The notes under the pieces: model-generated
The model's database searches: none
What the model was told of the DNA's origin: nothing
Seen by the model: the letters and a program-made list of their open reading frames with translations, nothing else
Made by a program: the position numbers and the translations under genes
Shown: positions 1 to 7,600 of the stretch, piece by piece
Position numbering within the stretch: the stretch's first letter is position 1
Layout: every line of letters starts with the position of its first letter
Source: an uncultured Succinatimonas sp.
Lineage (GTDB): Bacteria > Pseudomonadota > Gammaproteobacteria > Enterobacterales > Succinivibrionaceae
DNA length: 12,549 bases
Reading direction: 5' to 3'
NCBI GenBank assembly: GCA_902465145.1
Contig: CABQMD010000009.1
Location: forward strand, 1 to 12,549

Positions 1-806
1 TCAAAGCAAAGCCTACCTCCCCGGCTCGCCGTCACGTTGTCCAGATCAAGACCCCTGGCCTCTGGAAGGGCGGCCCTTACACTCCTCTCGTCGTTGAGAA
101 GCGCAAGACCGGCGGACGTGATAACTACGGTCACATTTCTACCCGTCATATTGGCGGCGGTCACAAGCAGCGCTATCGTTTGATCGATTTCAAACGTCAG
201 AAGGACGGCATCGAAGCCCGTGTTGAGCGTATTGAATACGATCCTAATCGTTCTGCTCACATCGCTTTAGTGCTTTATAAGGACGGCGTCCGTTCTTATA
301 TCCTTGCTCCTAAGGGATTAAAAGCCGGTGATACCGTGATTTCTGGTGCAAATGCACCCATCGAAGTCGGTAATACCCTCCCTATGGAAAATATTCCTCT
401 TGGTACTGTTATCCATGCCGTTGAACTTGTTCCCGGTAATGGTGCTCAGTTTGCCCGTTCAGCCGGTGCTTACTGTGAGTTGTTGGCCAAGGAAGGTCAG
501 TACGTGACTTTGCGTATGCGCTCAGGCGAAATGCGTCGCGTTTTGGCAACAGGCCGTGCAACTATCGGTGAGATTGGCAACGGTGAGCATATGCTCGCTC
601 AGTTGGGTAAAGCCGGTGCCAAGCGTTGGCGCGGTATCCGTCCTACTGTTCGCGGTATGTCAATGAATCCTATTGACCATCCGCATGGCGGTGGCGAGGG
701 CCGTAACAAGGGTATTCAGCCGCGTTCACCGTGGGGTACTCCTTGCAAGGGCTACAAGACCCGCAAGAACAAGCGTACTGAGAAGTACATTGTTCATCAC
801 CGTTAA
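1..806 (+). CDS. rplB: 50S ribosomal protein L2 (5' end cut by window edge)
   Basis: L2 is a primary 23S rRNA-binding protein of the large subunit, needed for subunit association and the peptidyl-transferase centre. The reading frame is open from the left edge: the first full codon is at base 3 and encodes [13 protein letters not shown], matching residue 5 onward of E. coli L2, so only about four N-terminal residues are missing. The family motifs [11 protein letters not shown] (N-terminal part) and [15 protein letters not shown] (C-terminal part, containing the conserved histidine near the peptidyl-transferase centre, His229 in E. coli) are intact. The protein ends in a basic [15 protein letters not shown] tail. 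A TTG at 180 is internal and is not the start. It lies in the S10 operon, 20 bases before rpsS. Identity is certain. Confidence 0.98.
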   Translation, partial: KAKPTSPARRHVVQIKTPGLWKGGPYTPLVVEKRKTGGRDNYGHISTRHIGGGHKQRYRLIDFKRQKDGIEARVERIEYDPNRSAHIALVLYKDGVRSYILAPKGLKAGDTVISGANAPIEVGNTLPMENIPLGTVIHAVELVPGNGAQFARSAGAYCELLAKEGQYVTLRMRSGEMRRVLATGRATIGEIGNGEHMLAQLGKAGAKRWRGIRPTVRGMSMNPIDHPHGGGEGRNKGIQPRSPWGTPCKGYKTRKNKRTEKYIVHHR

Positions 807-826
807 TCGTATAGCGAGGATTTAAA

Positions 827-1108
827 ATGCCACGTTCTCTGAAGAAAGGACCTTTCATTGACGAGTCCTTACTGAAGAAGGTTCAGCAGAGCCAGCAGTC
901 CGGCGACAAGAAGCCCATCAAGACCTGGTCCCGCCGTTCCGTCATCATTCCGACCATGATCGGAATGACCATTGCAGTTCACAACGGCCGTCAGCATGTT
1001 CCCGTTTTTGTGACCGAAGATATGATCGGCCACAAACTCGGTGAGTTTGCTCCGACCCGTACCTTCCACGGTCACGCTGCCGCCGGTGACGCGAAAGCCG
1101 GTAAATAG
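827..1108 (+). CDS. rpsS: 30S ribosomal protein S19
   Basis: S19 binds the head of the small subunit near the A site, together with S13. The 93-residue product is within one residue of the E. coli length and starts [18 protein letters not shown], the classic S19 N-terminus. It contains [20 protein letters not shown] and ends with the typical [13 protein letters not shown] segment. A GAGGA ribosome-binding site lies a few bases upstream of the ATG. It sits between rplB and rplV, as in all S10 operons, with an 11-base gap to rplV. Confidence 0.98.
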   Translation: MPRSLKKGPFIDESLLKKVQQSQQSGDKKPIKTWSRRSVIIPTMIGMTIAVHNGRQHVPVFVTEDMIGHKLGEFAPTRTFHGHAAAGDAKAGK

Positions 1109-1119
1109 GAGTAACCACA

Positions 1120-1455
1120 ATGGAAGTTAAAGCTGTTCACCGTTACGCTCGTTCTTCTGCACAGAAGACTCGTCTGGTTGCCGATCAGGTTCGCGGTCTT
1201 CCCGTTCAGAAGGCTCTCGATCTGCTTAAGTTCAGCCCCAGAAAGGCTGCTGCGCTGATTCGTAAAGTTGTGCTCTCCGCTGTTGCCAACGCCGAACACA
1301 ACAACTCCATGGATGTTGATTCTCTCGTGATCTCCAAGATCATGGTTGATGAAGGTCCGTCCCTCAAGCGCATCATGCCGCGTGCCAAGGGCCGTGCCGA
1401 TCGCATCGTGAAGCGTACCTCTCACATCACCGTTTACGTTGCGGAGCAGGAGTAA
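1120..1455 (+). CDS. rplV: 50S ribosomal protein L22
   Basis: L22 binds 23S rRNA and its beta-hairpin lines the peptide exit tunnel. The 111-residue product matches the usual bacterial length (110). It begins with a short [20 protein letters not shown] segment and contains [19 protein letters not shown], typical of the globular domain. The C-terminal hairpin region with [20 protein letters not shown] is intact, and this is the loop where macrolide-resistance changes occur in other species. No deletion or insertion is visible there. The stop codon is two bases from the rpsC start, so translation is probably coupled. Confidence 0.98.
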   Translation: MEVKAVHRYARSSAQKTRLVADQVRGLPVQKALDLLKFSPRKAAALIRKVVLSAVANAEHNNSMDVDSLVISKIMVDEGPSLKRIMPRAKGRADRIVKRTSHITVYVAEQE

Positions 1456-1457
1456 AC

Positions 1458-2270
1458 ATGGGCCAGAAAATTAATCCTAACGGGATCCGTCTGGGCATCA
1501 CCAAGCCTTATATCTCAACTTGGTATGCTTCAAGCAAGGTTTTCCCTGCCAACGTTAAAAGCGATAACGAAGTTCGTAAGTTTTTAACAGGCGAACTTAA
1601 GAATGCTTCTGTGTCCAAGATCGTGATCGATCGTCCTGCAAAGAGCATTCGCGTAACCATCTGCACCGCCCGTCCTGGCATCGTTATCGGTCGCAAGGGC
1701 GAAGATGTTGAAAAATTGCGCAGACAGATTGCCAAGATTGCTGGAGTTCCTGCTCAGGTCAATATCAGCGAAATCCGTAAGCCGGATCTCGACTCCAAGA
1801 TTGTTGCCGACAGCATCGCTTCACAGCTTGAGCGTCGTGTCATGTTCCGCCGTGCCATGAAGAAGGCCATTCAGAACGCAATGCGTGCTGGTGCCAAGGG
1901 CGTTAAGATTGAGGTTTCCGGTCGTTTGGGCGGAGCTGAAATCGCTCGTACCGAGTGGTTGCGTGAAGGTCGCGTTCCTTTGCACACTTTGCGTGCTGAC
2001 ATTGATTATGCAGTGTCTGAAGCCGTCACCACTTACGGTGTGATCGGTGTCAAGGTGTGGATCTTCAAGGGCGAAATCTTAGGCGAATTGCCTTTGGCTC
2101 AGGAAGAGGCCGACGATCGCAATGGTTCTGTAGCTCCTGCCGGACGCAGACACCGTCGTGACGACAATCAGGCCCGTAACGGTCGAGGCCGTCGCGGACA
2201 GGCTGCTGATAAAGCTGCTGCCGCTGTCAAGAAGGCCGATGCCGCTCCAGCCGATGAAAAGGCTGAGTAA
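1458..2270 (+). CDS. rpsC: 30S ribosomal protein S3 with extended C-terminal tail
   Basis: S3 sits at the mRNA entry site of the small subunit and contributes to mRNA helicase activity. The start [16 protein letters not shown] is canonical. A type II KH domain has its GRKG loop at about residues 78-81, and the S3 C-terminal domain runs to GEILG at about residue 209. E. coli S3 has roughly 24 residues after that point; this one has 61, rich in Arg, Ala, Asp and Lys, giving a total length of 270 against 233. The tail looks disordered and low-complexity and is the only unusual part. The gene follows rplV almost directly and precedes rplP, the standard S10 order. Confidence 0.97.
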   Translation: MGQKINPNGIRLGITKPYISTWYASSKVFPANVKSDNEVRKFLTGELKNASVSKIVIDRPAKSIRVTICTARPGIVIGRKGEDVEKLRRQIAKIAGVPAQVNISEIRKPDLDSKIVADSIASQLERRVMFRRAMKKAIQNAMRAGAKGVKIEVSGRLGGAEIARTEWLREGRVPLHTLRADIDYAVSEAVTTYGVIGVKVWIFKGEILGELPLAQEEADDRNGSVAPAGRRHRRDDNQARNGRGRRGQAADKAAAAVKKADAAPADEKAE

Positions 2271-2283
2271 CGGAGGATTTTAA

Positions 2284-2697
2284 ATGTTACAGCCGAAACG
2301 TACTAAATATCGTAAGACTCAGAAGGGCCGCAACGAGGGTCTGTGCTATGCAGGTTCCAAGGTTGACTTCGGTGAGTTCGGTTTGAAAGCCACCTCCCGC
2401 GGTCAGATCACCTCTCGTGAGATTGAAGCTGCCCGTCGCGCTTTCACCCGTGAGATGAAGCGTGCTGGTAAAGTCTGGATCCGTGTGTTCCCCGATAAGC
2501 CTATCACTCAGAAAGCTCTCGGTGTTCGTATGGGTAAAGGCAAGGGCACCGTCGAGTATTGGGTTGCTCCCATTCAGCCCGGCCGTGTTCTCTTTGAAAT
2601 CGGCGGTATTCCCGAGGAAGTTGCTCGTGAGGCTTTCCGCCTTGCCTCAGCAAAGCTTTCCGTGACTACCACTTTTGTTCGTAAGCAGGTGATCTAA
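2284..2697 (+). CDS. rplP: 50S ribosomal protein L16
   Basis: L16 binds 23S rRNA near the A-site tRNA elbow and is needed for late assembly of the large subunit. The 137-residue product starts [20 protein letters not shown], the canonical L16 start. It contains [20 protein letters not shown], which holds the conserved loop approaching the tRNA. Length is within one residue of E. coli L16. A GGAGG ribosome-binding site precedes the ATG. Its TAA stop overlaps the rpmC ATG by one base (TAATG), so L29 synthesis is probably coupled to it. Confidence 0.98.
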   Translation: MLQPKRTKYRKTQKGRNEGLCYAGSKVDFGEFGLKATSRGQITSREIEAARRAFTREMKRAGKVWIRVFPDKPITQKALGVRMGKGKGTVEYWVAPIQPGRVLFEIGGIPEEVAREAFRLASAKLSVTTTFVRKQVI

Positions 2698-2894
2698 TGC
2701 AGAGCAACGAGTTACGTAATAAGTCGGTTGAAGAGCTTAAGACTGAGCTTGCCAACCTTAACCGCGAGCAGTTCAATCTGCGTTTTCAGCTCAAGACTGC
2801 CCAGTTGCAGCAGACTGACAACGTAAGAAAGGTTCGCCGCGATATTGCCCGCGTCAAGACCATTCTTGCACAAAAGCAAAACAGCGCAAACTGA
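2697..2894 (+). CDS. rpmC: 50S ribosomal protein L29
   Basis: L29 is a small helical protein at the exit-tunnel opening, part of the docking area for trigger factor and SRP. The 65-residue product has the family layout: two long helices, the first with [14 protein letters not shown] and [10 protein letters not shown], then the [16 protein letters not shown] motif. It is about the same size as E. coli L29. The ATG overlaps the rplP stop codon by one base. No separate strong ribosome-binding site is needed, although rplP's last codons include AGCAGGTG. It is followed after 12 bases by rpsQ. Confidence 0.97.
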   Translation: MQSNELRNKSVEELKTELANLNREQFNLRFQLKTAQLQQTDNVRKVRRDIARVKTILAQKQNSAN

Positions 2895-2906
2895 GAGGAA
2901 GAATAA

Positions 2907-3179
2907 ATGTCTGAAGAACAGAATGCCGTCAAAGCTTCACGTTCCCTCCGCGGACGCGTTGTTTCCGACAAAATGCAGAAGGCCTGCGTGGTCGCCGTCG
3001 AGCGCCGCGTTCAGCACCCTGTGTATGGCAAGACCGTGACCCGTACCACCAAGTTCCACGTGGCGGATCCTGAGAATGTCGCTAAGGTTGGCGATTTGGT
3101 CGAGATCTGCGAGGGTCGTCCCGTCTCCAAGACTATTTCCTGGAGATTGAGCAAGGTCGTCGAGAAGGCTCAGGCCTGA
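2907..3179 (+). CDS. rpsQ: 30S ribosomal protein S17
   Basis: S17 is a primary 16S rRNA-binding OB-fold protein. The 90-residue product has the diagnostic [16 protein letters not shown] start of the OB fold, the [18 protein letters not shown] segment, and the C-terminal [15 protein letters not shown]. The N-terminus is a few residues longer than in E. coli (84 residues). A GAGAGGAAGA purine stretch precedes the ATG. It is the last gene of the S10 operon and is followed directly by an intrinsic terminator. Confidence 0.98.
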   Translation: MSEEQNAVKASRSLRGRVVSDKMQKACVVAVERRVQHPVYGKTVTRTTKFHVADPENVAKVGDLVEICEGRPVSKTISWRLSKVVEKAQA

Positions 3180-3220
3180 TTAATCCTTGATTTTGGATTA
3201 ATTTGAATTAATAAATTAAA

Positions 3221-3249
3221 CCGCAACGGCTTTTCGTTGCGGTTTTTTT
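3221..3249 (+). terminator. Rho-independent terminator of the S10 operon
   Basis: An 8-bp perfect stem, CCGCAACG (3221-3228) with CGTTGCGG (3235-3242), encloses a six-base loop and is followed at once by seven T residues (3243-3249). This is a textbook intrinsic terminator. It lies 41 bases after the rpsQ stop codon, in an AT-rich gap, so it closes the S10 operon. Some read-through into the spc operon remains possible. Confidence 0.93.
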
Positions 3250-3265
3250 ATATTTATGTTATCTT
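3237..3265 (+). promoter_or_regulatory. Probable spc operon promoter (sigma-70 type)
   Basis: TTGCGG (3237-3242) and TATCTT (3260-3265) are separated by exactly 17 bases and lie 64 bases before the rplN start. The -10 context GTTATCTTGTAGCGCC resembles, as I recall it, the E. coli spc promoter context GTTATAATGCCGCGCC. The GC-rich discriminator after the -10 (AGCGCC) is the type seen at growth-rate- and ppGpp-controlled promoters. The predicted transcript start is near 3272. The -35 box overlaps the 3' arm of the S10 terminator. The matches are moderate (3/6 and 4/6), so the call rests also on position. Confidence 0.65.
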
Positions 3266-3328
3266 GTAGCGCCTTCTGATTTAAAGATTCTGAAGGTTTG
3301 TATTTTTTCTTTAACCGGAGCATTTGAA

Positions 3329-3697
3329 ATGATCCAGATGCAAAGCATGCTTGACGTTGCCGACAACTCGGGCGCACGTGCTGTAATGTGTGTGAAGGTC
3401 CTTGGTGGCTCTCACCGCCGTTACGCAGGCATTGGCGACATCATTAAGGTGTCTGTCAAAGATGCGATCCCTCGCGGCAAGGTTAAGAAGGGCGATGTTG
3501 TTGATGCTGTCGTAGTACGCACCAAGAAAGGTGTGCGCCGTCCTGACGGTTCACTCATCCGCTTTGATAGCAACGCTGCAGTCCTTTTGACTGCACAGCA
3601 TGAGCCTATTGGCACCCGTATTTTCGGACCTGTTACTCGCGAATTGCGTACCGAACAGTTCATGAAGATCGTGTCTTTGGCTCCTGAAGTACTCTAA
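3329..3697 (+). CDS. rplN: 50S ribosomal protein L14
   Basis: L14 lies at the intersubunit face and helps form bridges to 16S rRNA. It is also the docking site for the silencing factor RsfS. The 122-residue product has standard length and begins [20 protein letters not shown], the family signature. It contains [20 protein letters not shown] and ends with [19 protein letters not shown] ribosome-binding site is eight bases before the ATG. It is the first gene of the spc operon and lies 149 bases after rpsQ, a gap holding a terminator and promoter. Confidence 0.98.
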   Translation: MIQMQSMLDVADNSGARAVMCVKVLGGSHRRYAGIGDIIKVSVKDAIPRGKVKKGDVVDAVVVRTKKGVRRPDGSLIRFDSNAAVLLTAQHEPIGTRIFGPVTRELRTEQFMKIVSLAPEVL

Positions 3698-3717
3698 TTT
3701 AAGAGGATATCAGTAAC

Positions 3718-4047
3718 ATGGCAGCGAAAATTCGCACCAACGACGAAGTAATCGTCATTACTGGCAAGGATAAGGGCAAGACCGGCAAAGTCACCCGTGT
3801 ACTTACCAAGGAGCATAAAGTGCTGGTTGAGGGCATCAATGTCCACAAGAAGCACCAGAAGGCTAACCCTAACATTGGCCAGGAAGGCGGAATTGTCAAT
3901 ATTGAGGCTCCTGTGGACGTCTCAAACGTTGCAATTTATAACCCCGATTCTAAGAAGGCTGACCGCGTGGGCTTCCGCGAAGAAGATGGCAAGAAAGTTC
4001 GTTTCTTCAAGTCCAACGGCAAAATCATTGCCTCCAGCGCCAAGTAA
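3718..4047 (+). CDS. rplX: 50S ribosomal protein L24
   Basis: L24 is an assembly-initiator protein that binds the 5' region of 23S rRNA; its beta-hairpin reaches the tunnel exit. The 109-residue product carries the KOW motif ([16 protein letters not shown], about residues 10-25). It also has [20 protein letters not shown] and the C-terminal [20 protein letters not shown] typical of proteobacterial L24. It is five residues longer than E. coli L24. AAGAGGATA upstream is a fair ribosome-binding site. The gene follows rplN in the standard spc order. Confidence 0.98.
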   Translation: MAAKIRTNDEVIVITGKDKGKTGKVTRVLTKEHKVLVEGINVHKKHQKANPNIGQEGGIVNIEAPVDVSNVAIYNPDSKKADRVGFREEDGKKVRFFKSNGKIIASSAK

Positions 4048-4060
4048 GGTAATTTAAAGG

Positions 4061-4108
4061 AGAATAACGATGGCGAAACTGCATGATTTATACAAGCAGG
4101 AAGTAATC
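4061..4108 (+). promoter_or_regulatory. Possible S8-binding translational operator at the rplE start
   Basis: In E. coli the spc operon is repressed by S8 binding the mRNA around the rplE start. Here the region after the ATG can form GAU (4085-4087) plus UAC (4091-4093) paired with GUA (4103-4105) plus AUC (4106-4108). A three-base UUA (4088-4090) bulges on one side and the apical loop has nine bases. That is the size and position of the E. coli element, and a bulged helix is the kind of structure S8 recognises in 16S rRNA. Six base pairs is weak support, so this is an inference from position and a plausible fold. Confidence 0.35.
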
Positions 4109-4621
4109 AAAGCCTTAACCGAACAGTTTGGTTACAAGACGGTCATGCAAGTCCCTCGGATTGTGAAGATCACCCTTAATATGGGTGTTGGTGAAGCACG
4201 TACTGACAAGAAGATTCTTGAAAATGCAGCACGTGATATGGCCGCTATCTCCGGCCAGAAGCCTTTAATCACCAAGGTTCGCAAGTCCGTAGCGGGCTTC
4301 CAGATTCGTGAAGGCTACCCTATCGGCTGCAAGGTCACCCTGCGCGGAGAGCGTATGTGGGAGTTCCTCGAGCGTTTGATCGTGATTGCTATTCCGCGTA
4401 TCCGCGATTTCCGTGGTCTTTCTGCCAAGTCTTTTGACGGCAGAGGAAATTACTCCATGGGCGTACGTGAGCAGATCATTTTTCCTGAGATCGACTATGA
4501 CAAGGTAGACGCTGTGCGTGGTCTTGATATCACCATTACCACCACTGCCAAGACCGACGAAGAAGGTAGAGCTCTGTTGAAGGCTTTTGACTTCCCGTTC
4601 CGTACTCAGGCCGCTAAATAA
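4070..4621 (+). CDS. rplE: 50S ribosomal protein L5
   Basis: L5 is part of the 5S ribonucleoprotein with L18 and 5S rRNA and contacts P-site tRNA and S13. The 183-residue product starts [16 protein letters not shown] and contains [16 protein letters not shown], the L5 signature. It also has [37 protein letters not shown] and the terminal FDFPFR. It is four residues longer than E. coli L5 because of a TQAAK end. An AAGGAG ribosome-binding site precedes the ATG. Its initiation region is where S8 represses the spc mRNA in E. coli, so regulation at this start is plausible here. Confidence 0.98.
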   Translation: MAKLHDLYKQEVIKALTEQFGYKTVMQVPRIVKITLNMGVGEARTDKKILENAARDMAAISGQKPLITKVRKSVAGFQIREGYPIGCKVTLRGERMWEFLERLIVIAIPRIRDFRGLSAKSFDGRGNYSMGVREQIIFPEIDYDKVDAVRGLDITITTTAKTDEEGRALLKAFDFPFRTQAAK

Positions 4622-4639
4622 TTCGAGGACGAAGAACCT

Positions 4640-4945
4640 ATGGCTAAAACTTCAATGATAAACAGAGATCTGAAGAGAAAAGCTCTTGCCGATAAATATC
4701 GTGCAAAGCGTTCAGAGCTCAAAAAGATTATTTCAAGTGTGTCCTCCACCGAGGAAGAGCGCTTCCAGGCTGTTATGGATCTTTCCAAACTGCCGCGTGA
4801 CTCCAGCCCTTCGCGTCAGCGTAATCGCTGCTCCGAGACTGGTCGTCCGCACGGTTATCTGCGCAAATTCGGTCTTTCTCGCATCAAGTTGCGTGAGCAC
4901 ATGATGCGCGGTGAAATCCCTGGTCTGCATAAGGCAAGCTGGTAA
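4640..4945 (+). CDS. rpsN: 30S ribosomal protein S14, long zinc-free type
   Basis: S14 is a late-assembly protein of the small-subunit head. This is the 101-residue long form. It lacks the CxxC...CxxC zinc ribbon of short S14 proteins; the only cysteine is in [15 protein letters not shown]. The C-terminal [23 protein letters not shown] is intact and typical of E. coli-like S14. The start [20 protein letters not shown] is canonical, with GAGGA upstream. It lies between rplE and rpsH as expected. L36 in the same operon has kept its zinc residues, so loss of zinc here is specific to S14. Confidence 0.98.
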   Translation: MAKTSMINRDLKRKALADKYRAKRSELKKIISSVSSTEEERFQAVMDLSKLPRDSSPSRQRNRCSETGRPHGYLRKFGLSRIKLREHMMRGEIPGLHKASW

Positions 4946-4960
4946 AGAGGAAATACACAC

Positions 4961-5350
4961 ATGATGCAAGATCCTATTGCGGATTTGTTAACCCGCATCC
5001 GTAACGGCCAGGCTGCTGGCAAAGTTGCAGTTACCGTTCCTTCTTCCAAGCAGAAACTGGCAATTGCCAATCTGTTGGTTAAAGAAGGTTACATTGCCTC
5101 CGTTCAGGAAGTCGGCGATGTCAAGAAAGTTTTGGAAATCGGTCTTAAGTATTATGAAGGCAAGCCGGTTGTCGAGCTGATTCAGCGCGTTTCCCGTCCT
5201 GGTCTTCGTATTTACAAGAAGTGCCGCGATCTGCCCCGTATCATGAACGGTTTGGGCATTGCCGTGATTTCCACTTCCCAGGGCATTATGACTGACCGCG
5301 CCGCACGTAAGGGCGGCTTAGGCGGCGAAGTTATCTGCTACGTCGCATAA
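4961..5350 (+). CDS. rpsH: 30S ribosomal protein S8
   Basis: S8 is a central-domain organiser of the small subunit that binds 16S helix 21. In E. coli it also represses its own operon at the rplE start. The 129-residue product starts [20 protein letters not shown]. The ATG at 4964 is an equally possible start one codon later. The C-terminal [32 protein letters not shown] and GGEVICYVA segments, which carry the RNA-binding surface, are intact. An AGAGGAAA ribosome-binding site precedes it. Length and order fit the family. Confidence 0.98.
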   Translation: MMQDPIADLLTRIRNGQAAGKVAVTVPSSKQKLAIANLLVKEGYIASVQEVGDVKKVLEIGLKYYEGKPVVELIQRVSRPGLRIYKKCRDLPRIMNGLGIAVISTSQGIMTDRAARKGGLGGEVICYVA

Positions 5351-5360
5351 GGGAGGAGAC

Positions 5361-5894
5361 ATGTCTCGTATCGCTAAGGAAATTATTCCTATCCCCCAGG
5401 GTGTCGAAGTCGTTATCGACGGCCAGAAGGTCACCGTTAAATCCAAAAAAGGTGAACTGAGCCTCGATACCCATAAGTCCGTGACCGTAAGCGTTGTTGA
5501 TAATGCTATCAAGGTTTCAGTGAATGATGATTCAACCGAAGCCAACATGCAGTCCGGCACCACCCGTGCTCTGCTTCATAACTATGTAACTGGTCTTGAC
5601 AAAGGCTTTGAAAGAGCTTTGAAGCTCGTCGGCGTCGGTTACAGAGCTCAGGCTCAGGGCAAGACCATCAATTTAGTTGTTGGTTATTCACACCCTGTCA
5701 ATTATGAGCTCCCTGAAGGTGTTACCGCCGAGACCCCAACTCAGACTGACATTATCCTCAAGGGATATGATAAGGCTGTTTTAGGTCAGGTCGCTGCAAA
5801 TCTTCGTGAGATCCGTCACCCTGAACCCTATAAGGGAAAAGGGATCCGTTATGCTGACGAAGTGATTCATCTCAAAGAAGCTAAGAAGAAATAA
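5361..5894 (+). CDS. rplF: 50S ribosomal protein L6
   Basis: L6 binds helix 97 of 23S rRNA near the factor-binding site. The 177-residue length is exactly that of E. coli L6. It starts [17 protein letters not shown] and shows the two tandem L6 alpha/beta domains, with [20 protein letters not shown] at the domain junction. It ends with the signature [24 protein letters not shown] is an unusually strong ribosome-binding site six bases upstream of the start. The gene is 10 bases after rpsH and 14 before rplR. Confidence 0.98.
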   Translation: MSRIAKEIIPIPQGVEVVIDGQKVTVKSKKGELSLDTHKSVTVSVVDNAIKVSVNDDSTEANMQSGTTRALLHNYVTGLDKGFERALKLVGVGYRAQAQGKTINLVVGYSHPVNYELPEGVTAETPTQTDIILKGYDKAVLGQVAANLREIRHPEPYKGKGIRYADEVIHLKEAKKK

Positions 5895-5908
5895 TAGGGT
5901 GGGTTAAC

Positions 5909-6262
5909 ATGTTTGAGAAAAAACAGGCTCGTCTGCGCCGTGCCGGCAAGTCCCGCGCAAAGATGCATGAGCTGGGTGTGATCCGTCTGGTCGTTACCCG
6001 TACTCCGCGTCACATTTACGCACAGATTATCAGTGCTGATAATCGCGTTTTAGCAACTGCAAGCACTCTTGAAAAAGAGCTTGTAAAGGATCTTAAGTAC
6101 ACTGGAAACGTTGAAGCAGCTAAGGTTATCGGCAAGGCTGTTGCCGAGCGTGCCAAGGCTGCCTCCGTCGAGACCGTGGCTTTTGACAGATCCGGTTATC
6201 AGTATCACGGCCGTGTCGCAGCTTTAGCTGATGCAGCCCGCGAAGCCGGCCTTAAGTTCTAG
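5909..6262 (+). CDS. rplR: 50S ribosomal protein L18
   Basis: L18 binds 5S rRNA and, with L5, carries it into the large subunit. The 117-residue product has the same length as E. coli L18. It opens with a basic segment ([16 protein letters not shown]) and contains [16 protein letters not shown], the [10 protein letters not shown] helix and the C-terminal [20 protein letters not shown] signature. The stop codon is 11 bases before the rpsE ATG. Confidence 0.98.
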   Translation: MFEKKQARLRRAGKSRAKMHELGVIRLVVTRTPRHIYAQIISADNRVLATASTLEKELVKDLKYTGNVEAAKVIGKAVAERAKAASVETVAFDRSGYQYHGRVAALADAAREAGLKF

Positions 6263-6273
6263 GAGTTGTGCAA

Positions 6274-6780
6274 ATGCAACATAAAGAAGAATCCCAGGCA
6301 GGCGAGCTGCAGGAAAAATTGGTTGCTGTTAACCGTGTAGCCAAAGTGGTCAAGGGTGGTCGCATTTTTTCGTTTACTGCTCTGACTGTGGTCGGTGACG
6401 GTAATGGTAAGGTAGGCTTCGGTTACGGTAAAGCCGGCGAGGTTCCCGCCGCTATTCAGAAGGCCATTGAGCAGGCCAGACGTAACGTTAACAATAACAT
6501 CACCTTGAACAACGGTACTTTGTTCCACGCTGTTAAGGGTGAACATTCAGGTGCTATGGTTTACATGCAGCCTGCTGCTGAAGGTACCGGTATTATTGCC
6601 GGCGGTGCTATGCGTGCTGTCCTCGAAGTAGCTGGTGTACGTAACGTTTTGGCTAAGGCTTACGGTTCCACCAACCCTATCAATGTGGTTCGTGCTACTG
6701 TCGCAGCTCTTGCTTCCATGCGTACTCCTGAGACCATTGCTGCCAAGCGCGGTCTTACCGTAAAAGAAATTCTGGAGTAA
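6274..6780 (+). CDS. rpsE: 30S ribosomal protein S5
   Basis: S5 lies at the mRNA entry tunnel and affects decoding accuracy and spectinomycin sensitivity. From the ATG at 6274 the product has 168 residues, against 167 in E. coli. An in-frame GTG six bases earlier is too close to the AGGAG at 6261-6265 to be used; the ATG is eight bases from it. The sequence holds the S5 double-stranded-RNA-binding domain ([18 protein letters not shown] then [14 protein letters not shown]), the VKGGRIF loop altered in spectinomycin-resistant mutants, and the C-terminal [19 protein letters not shown] domain. It is four bases upstream of rpmD. Confidence 0.97.
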   Translation: MQHKEESQAGELQEKLVAVNRVAKVVKGGRIFSFTALTVVGDGNGKVGFGYGKAGEVPAAIQKAIEQARRNVNNNITLNNGTLFHAVKGEHSGAMVYMQPAAEGTGIIAGGAMRAVLEVAGVRNVLAKAYGSTNPINVVRATVAALASMRTPETIAAKRGLTVKEILE

Positions 6781-6783
6781 AAA

Positions 6784-6969
6784 ATGGCTGAGAAAAAAAC
6801 CATCAAAGTTACCCAGACCAAGAGCACCATCGGTCGTTTGCCTAAGCATATTGAAACCATGCGCGGTTTAGGTCTGCGTCGTATCAATCATACTGTTGAA
6901 CTTGAGGATACCCCTTCGGTTCGCGGCATGATCAACAAAGTTAGCTACATGGTTAAGGTCGAGGAGTAA
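6784..6969 (+). CDS. rpmD: 50S ribosomal protein L30
   Basis: L30 is a small ferredoxin-like protein of the large subunit. The 61-residue product contains the family core [20 protein letters not shown] and [20 protein letters not shown], followed by [12 protein letters not shown]. It has a short N-terminal extension of about two residues compared with E. coli L30. Only three bases separate it from the rpsE stop and three bases from rplO, so translation is probably coupled across all three genes. Confidence 0.97.
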   Translation: MAEKKTIKVTQTKSTIGRLPKHIETMRGLGLRRINHTVELEDTPSVRGMINKVSYMVKVEE

Positions 6970-6972
6970 GCA

Positions 6973-7557
6973 ATGCGTCTTGATTCTTTACAGCCTGCTG
7001 AGGGTTCACACCGTAAACACGTACGTGTTGGCCGTGGCATCGGCTCCGGTCTCGGCAAAACCTGCGGCCGCGGTATCAAAGGCGCCGGCGCCCGCAAGAG
7101 CGCTCACAAGCGTCCTGGTTTTGAAGGCGGTCAGATGCCTATGAAGATCCGTCTGCCTAAGTTCGGTTTCTGGTCAAAGAAAGCTACCGAGACTACTTCG
7201 GTTACTTTAAATGATCTCAACCGCGTTGAAGGTGATGTGATCGATTTGGAGGCTTTGCAGAAAGCCCGTCTGGTTACTAAGAAAATTAAATATGTGAAAG
7301 TTGTTCTTTCCCGTATTCCTGATTTCAATAAGAAAGTAACCGTAAAAGGCTTGGGCGTTACCGCTGCTGCCAAGGCTGCCATCGAGGCTGCCGGCGGTTC
7401 GGTTGAAATTGCCGACTATATCACTGCTGCAACCGAGCGTTTGGGCGCATCCAAGAAGCGTACCGCCGCTAAGGCCAAGGCTCGTATCGATAAGGTCCTG
7501 AAGGAAGGCATCAAGAAGCCTGCCAAGAAGGTCCGTACCGAGAAGCCTGCCAAGTAA
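6973..7557 (+). CDS. rplO: 50S ribosomal protein L15 with basic C-terminal extension
   Basis: L15 is a late-assembly protein threading through domain II of 23S rRNA. Residues 1-145 match the E. coli protein: [12 protein letters not shown] start, [18 protein letters not shown] glycine-rich arm, [17 protein letters not shown], and [12 protein letters not shown] near the usual C-terminus. E. coli L15 ends about there (144 residues), while this one continues for about 49 more, Lys/Ala-rich with two EK/KK-PAK units. The extra part is encoded with normal codon use and contains a 14-base direct repeat (7514-7527 and 7541-7554). The extension could be structural rRNA-binding tail. A stable hairpin follows the stop codon. 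Confidence 0.97.
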   Translation: MRLDSLQPAEGSHRKHVRVGRGIGSGLGKTCGRGIKGAGARKSAHKRPGFEGGQMPMKIRLPKFGFWSKKATETTSVTLNDLNRVEGDVIDLEALQKARLVTKKIKYVKVVLSRIPDFNKKVTVKGLGVTAAAKAAIEAAGGSVEIADYITAATERLGASKKRTAAKAKARIDKVLKEGIKKPAKKVRTEKPAK

Positions 7558-7561
7558 TTTA

Positions 7562-7584
7562 AAGGCGCCCGAGAGGGCGCCCTT
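7562..7584 (+). promoter_or_regulatory. GAGA-tetraloop hairpin between rplO and secY
   Basis: GGCGCCC (7564-7570) pairs perfectly with GGGCGCC (7575-7581) around a GAGA tetraloop of the stable GNRA class, only six bases after the rplO stop. Two A-U pairs beyond an A/C mismatch can extend the stem. No T run follows, so it is not an intrinsic terminator. A role as a pausing or attenuation element, or as an mRNA-stabilising barrier that sets secY output below that of the ribosomal proteins, is inferred. Confidence 0.7.
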
Positions 7585-7587
7585 CAT

Positions 7588-7600
7588 ATGAGGTTCTCAT
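7588..7600 (+). promoter_or_regulatory. Ribosome-binding site of secY inside a small hairpin
   Basis: ATGAG (7588-7592) can pair with CTCAT (7596-7600) around a GTT loop. The 5' arm and loop contain the GAGG Shine-Dalgarno core (7590-7593) and the 3' arm contains the first two bases of the secY start codon at 7599. A five-pair stem with a three-base loop is marginal, but it may reduce secY initiation. Confidence 0.4.

Noticed and set aside
1072..1425. Reverse-strand open frame of 117 codons opposite rplV
   Set aside because: It is a shadow of rplV, with no ribosome-binding site logic or recognisable motifs; the same applies to all other reverse-strand frames in the window.
6268..6273. GTG start for rpsE at 6268
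   Set aside because: It is only two bases from the AGGAG site, too close for initiation; the ATG at 6274 has an eight-base spacing and fits the family length.
7564..7584. Intrinsic terminator after rplO
   Set aside because: The hairpin is strong but only two T residues follow closely, so it lacks the T run required; it is treated as another kind of element.
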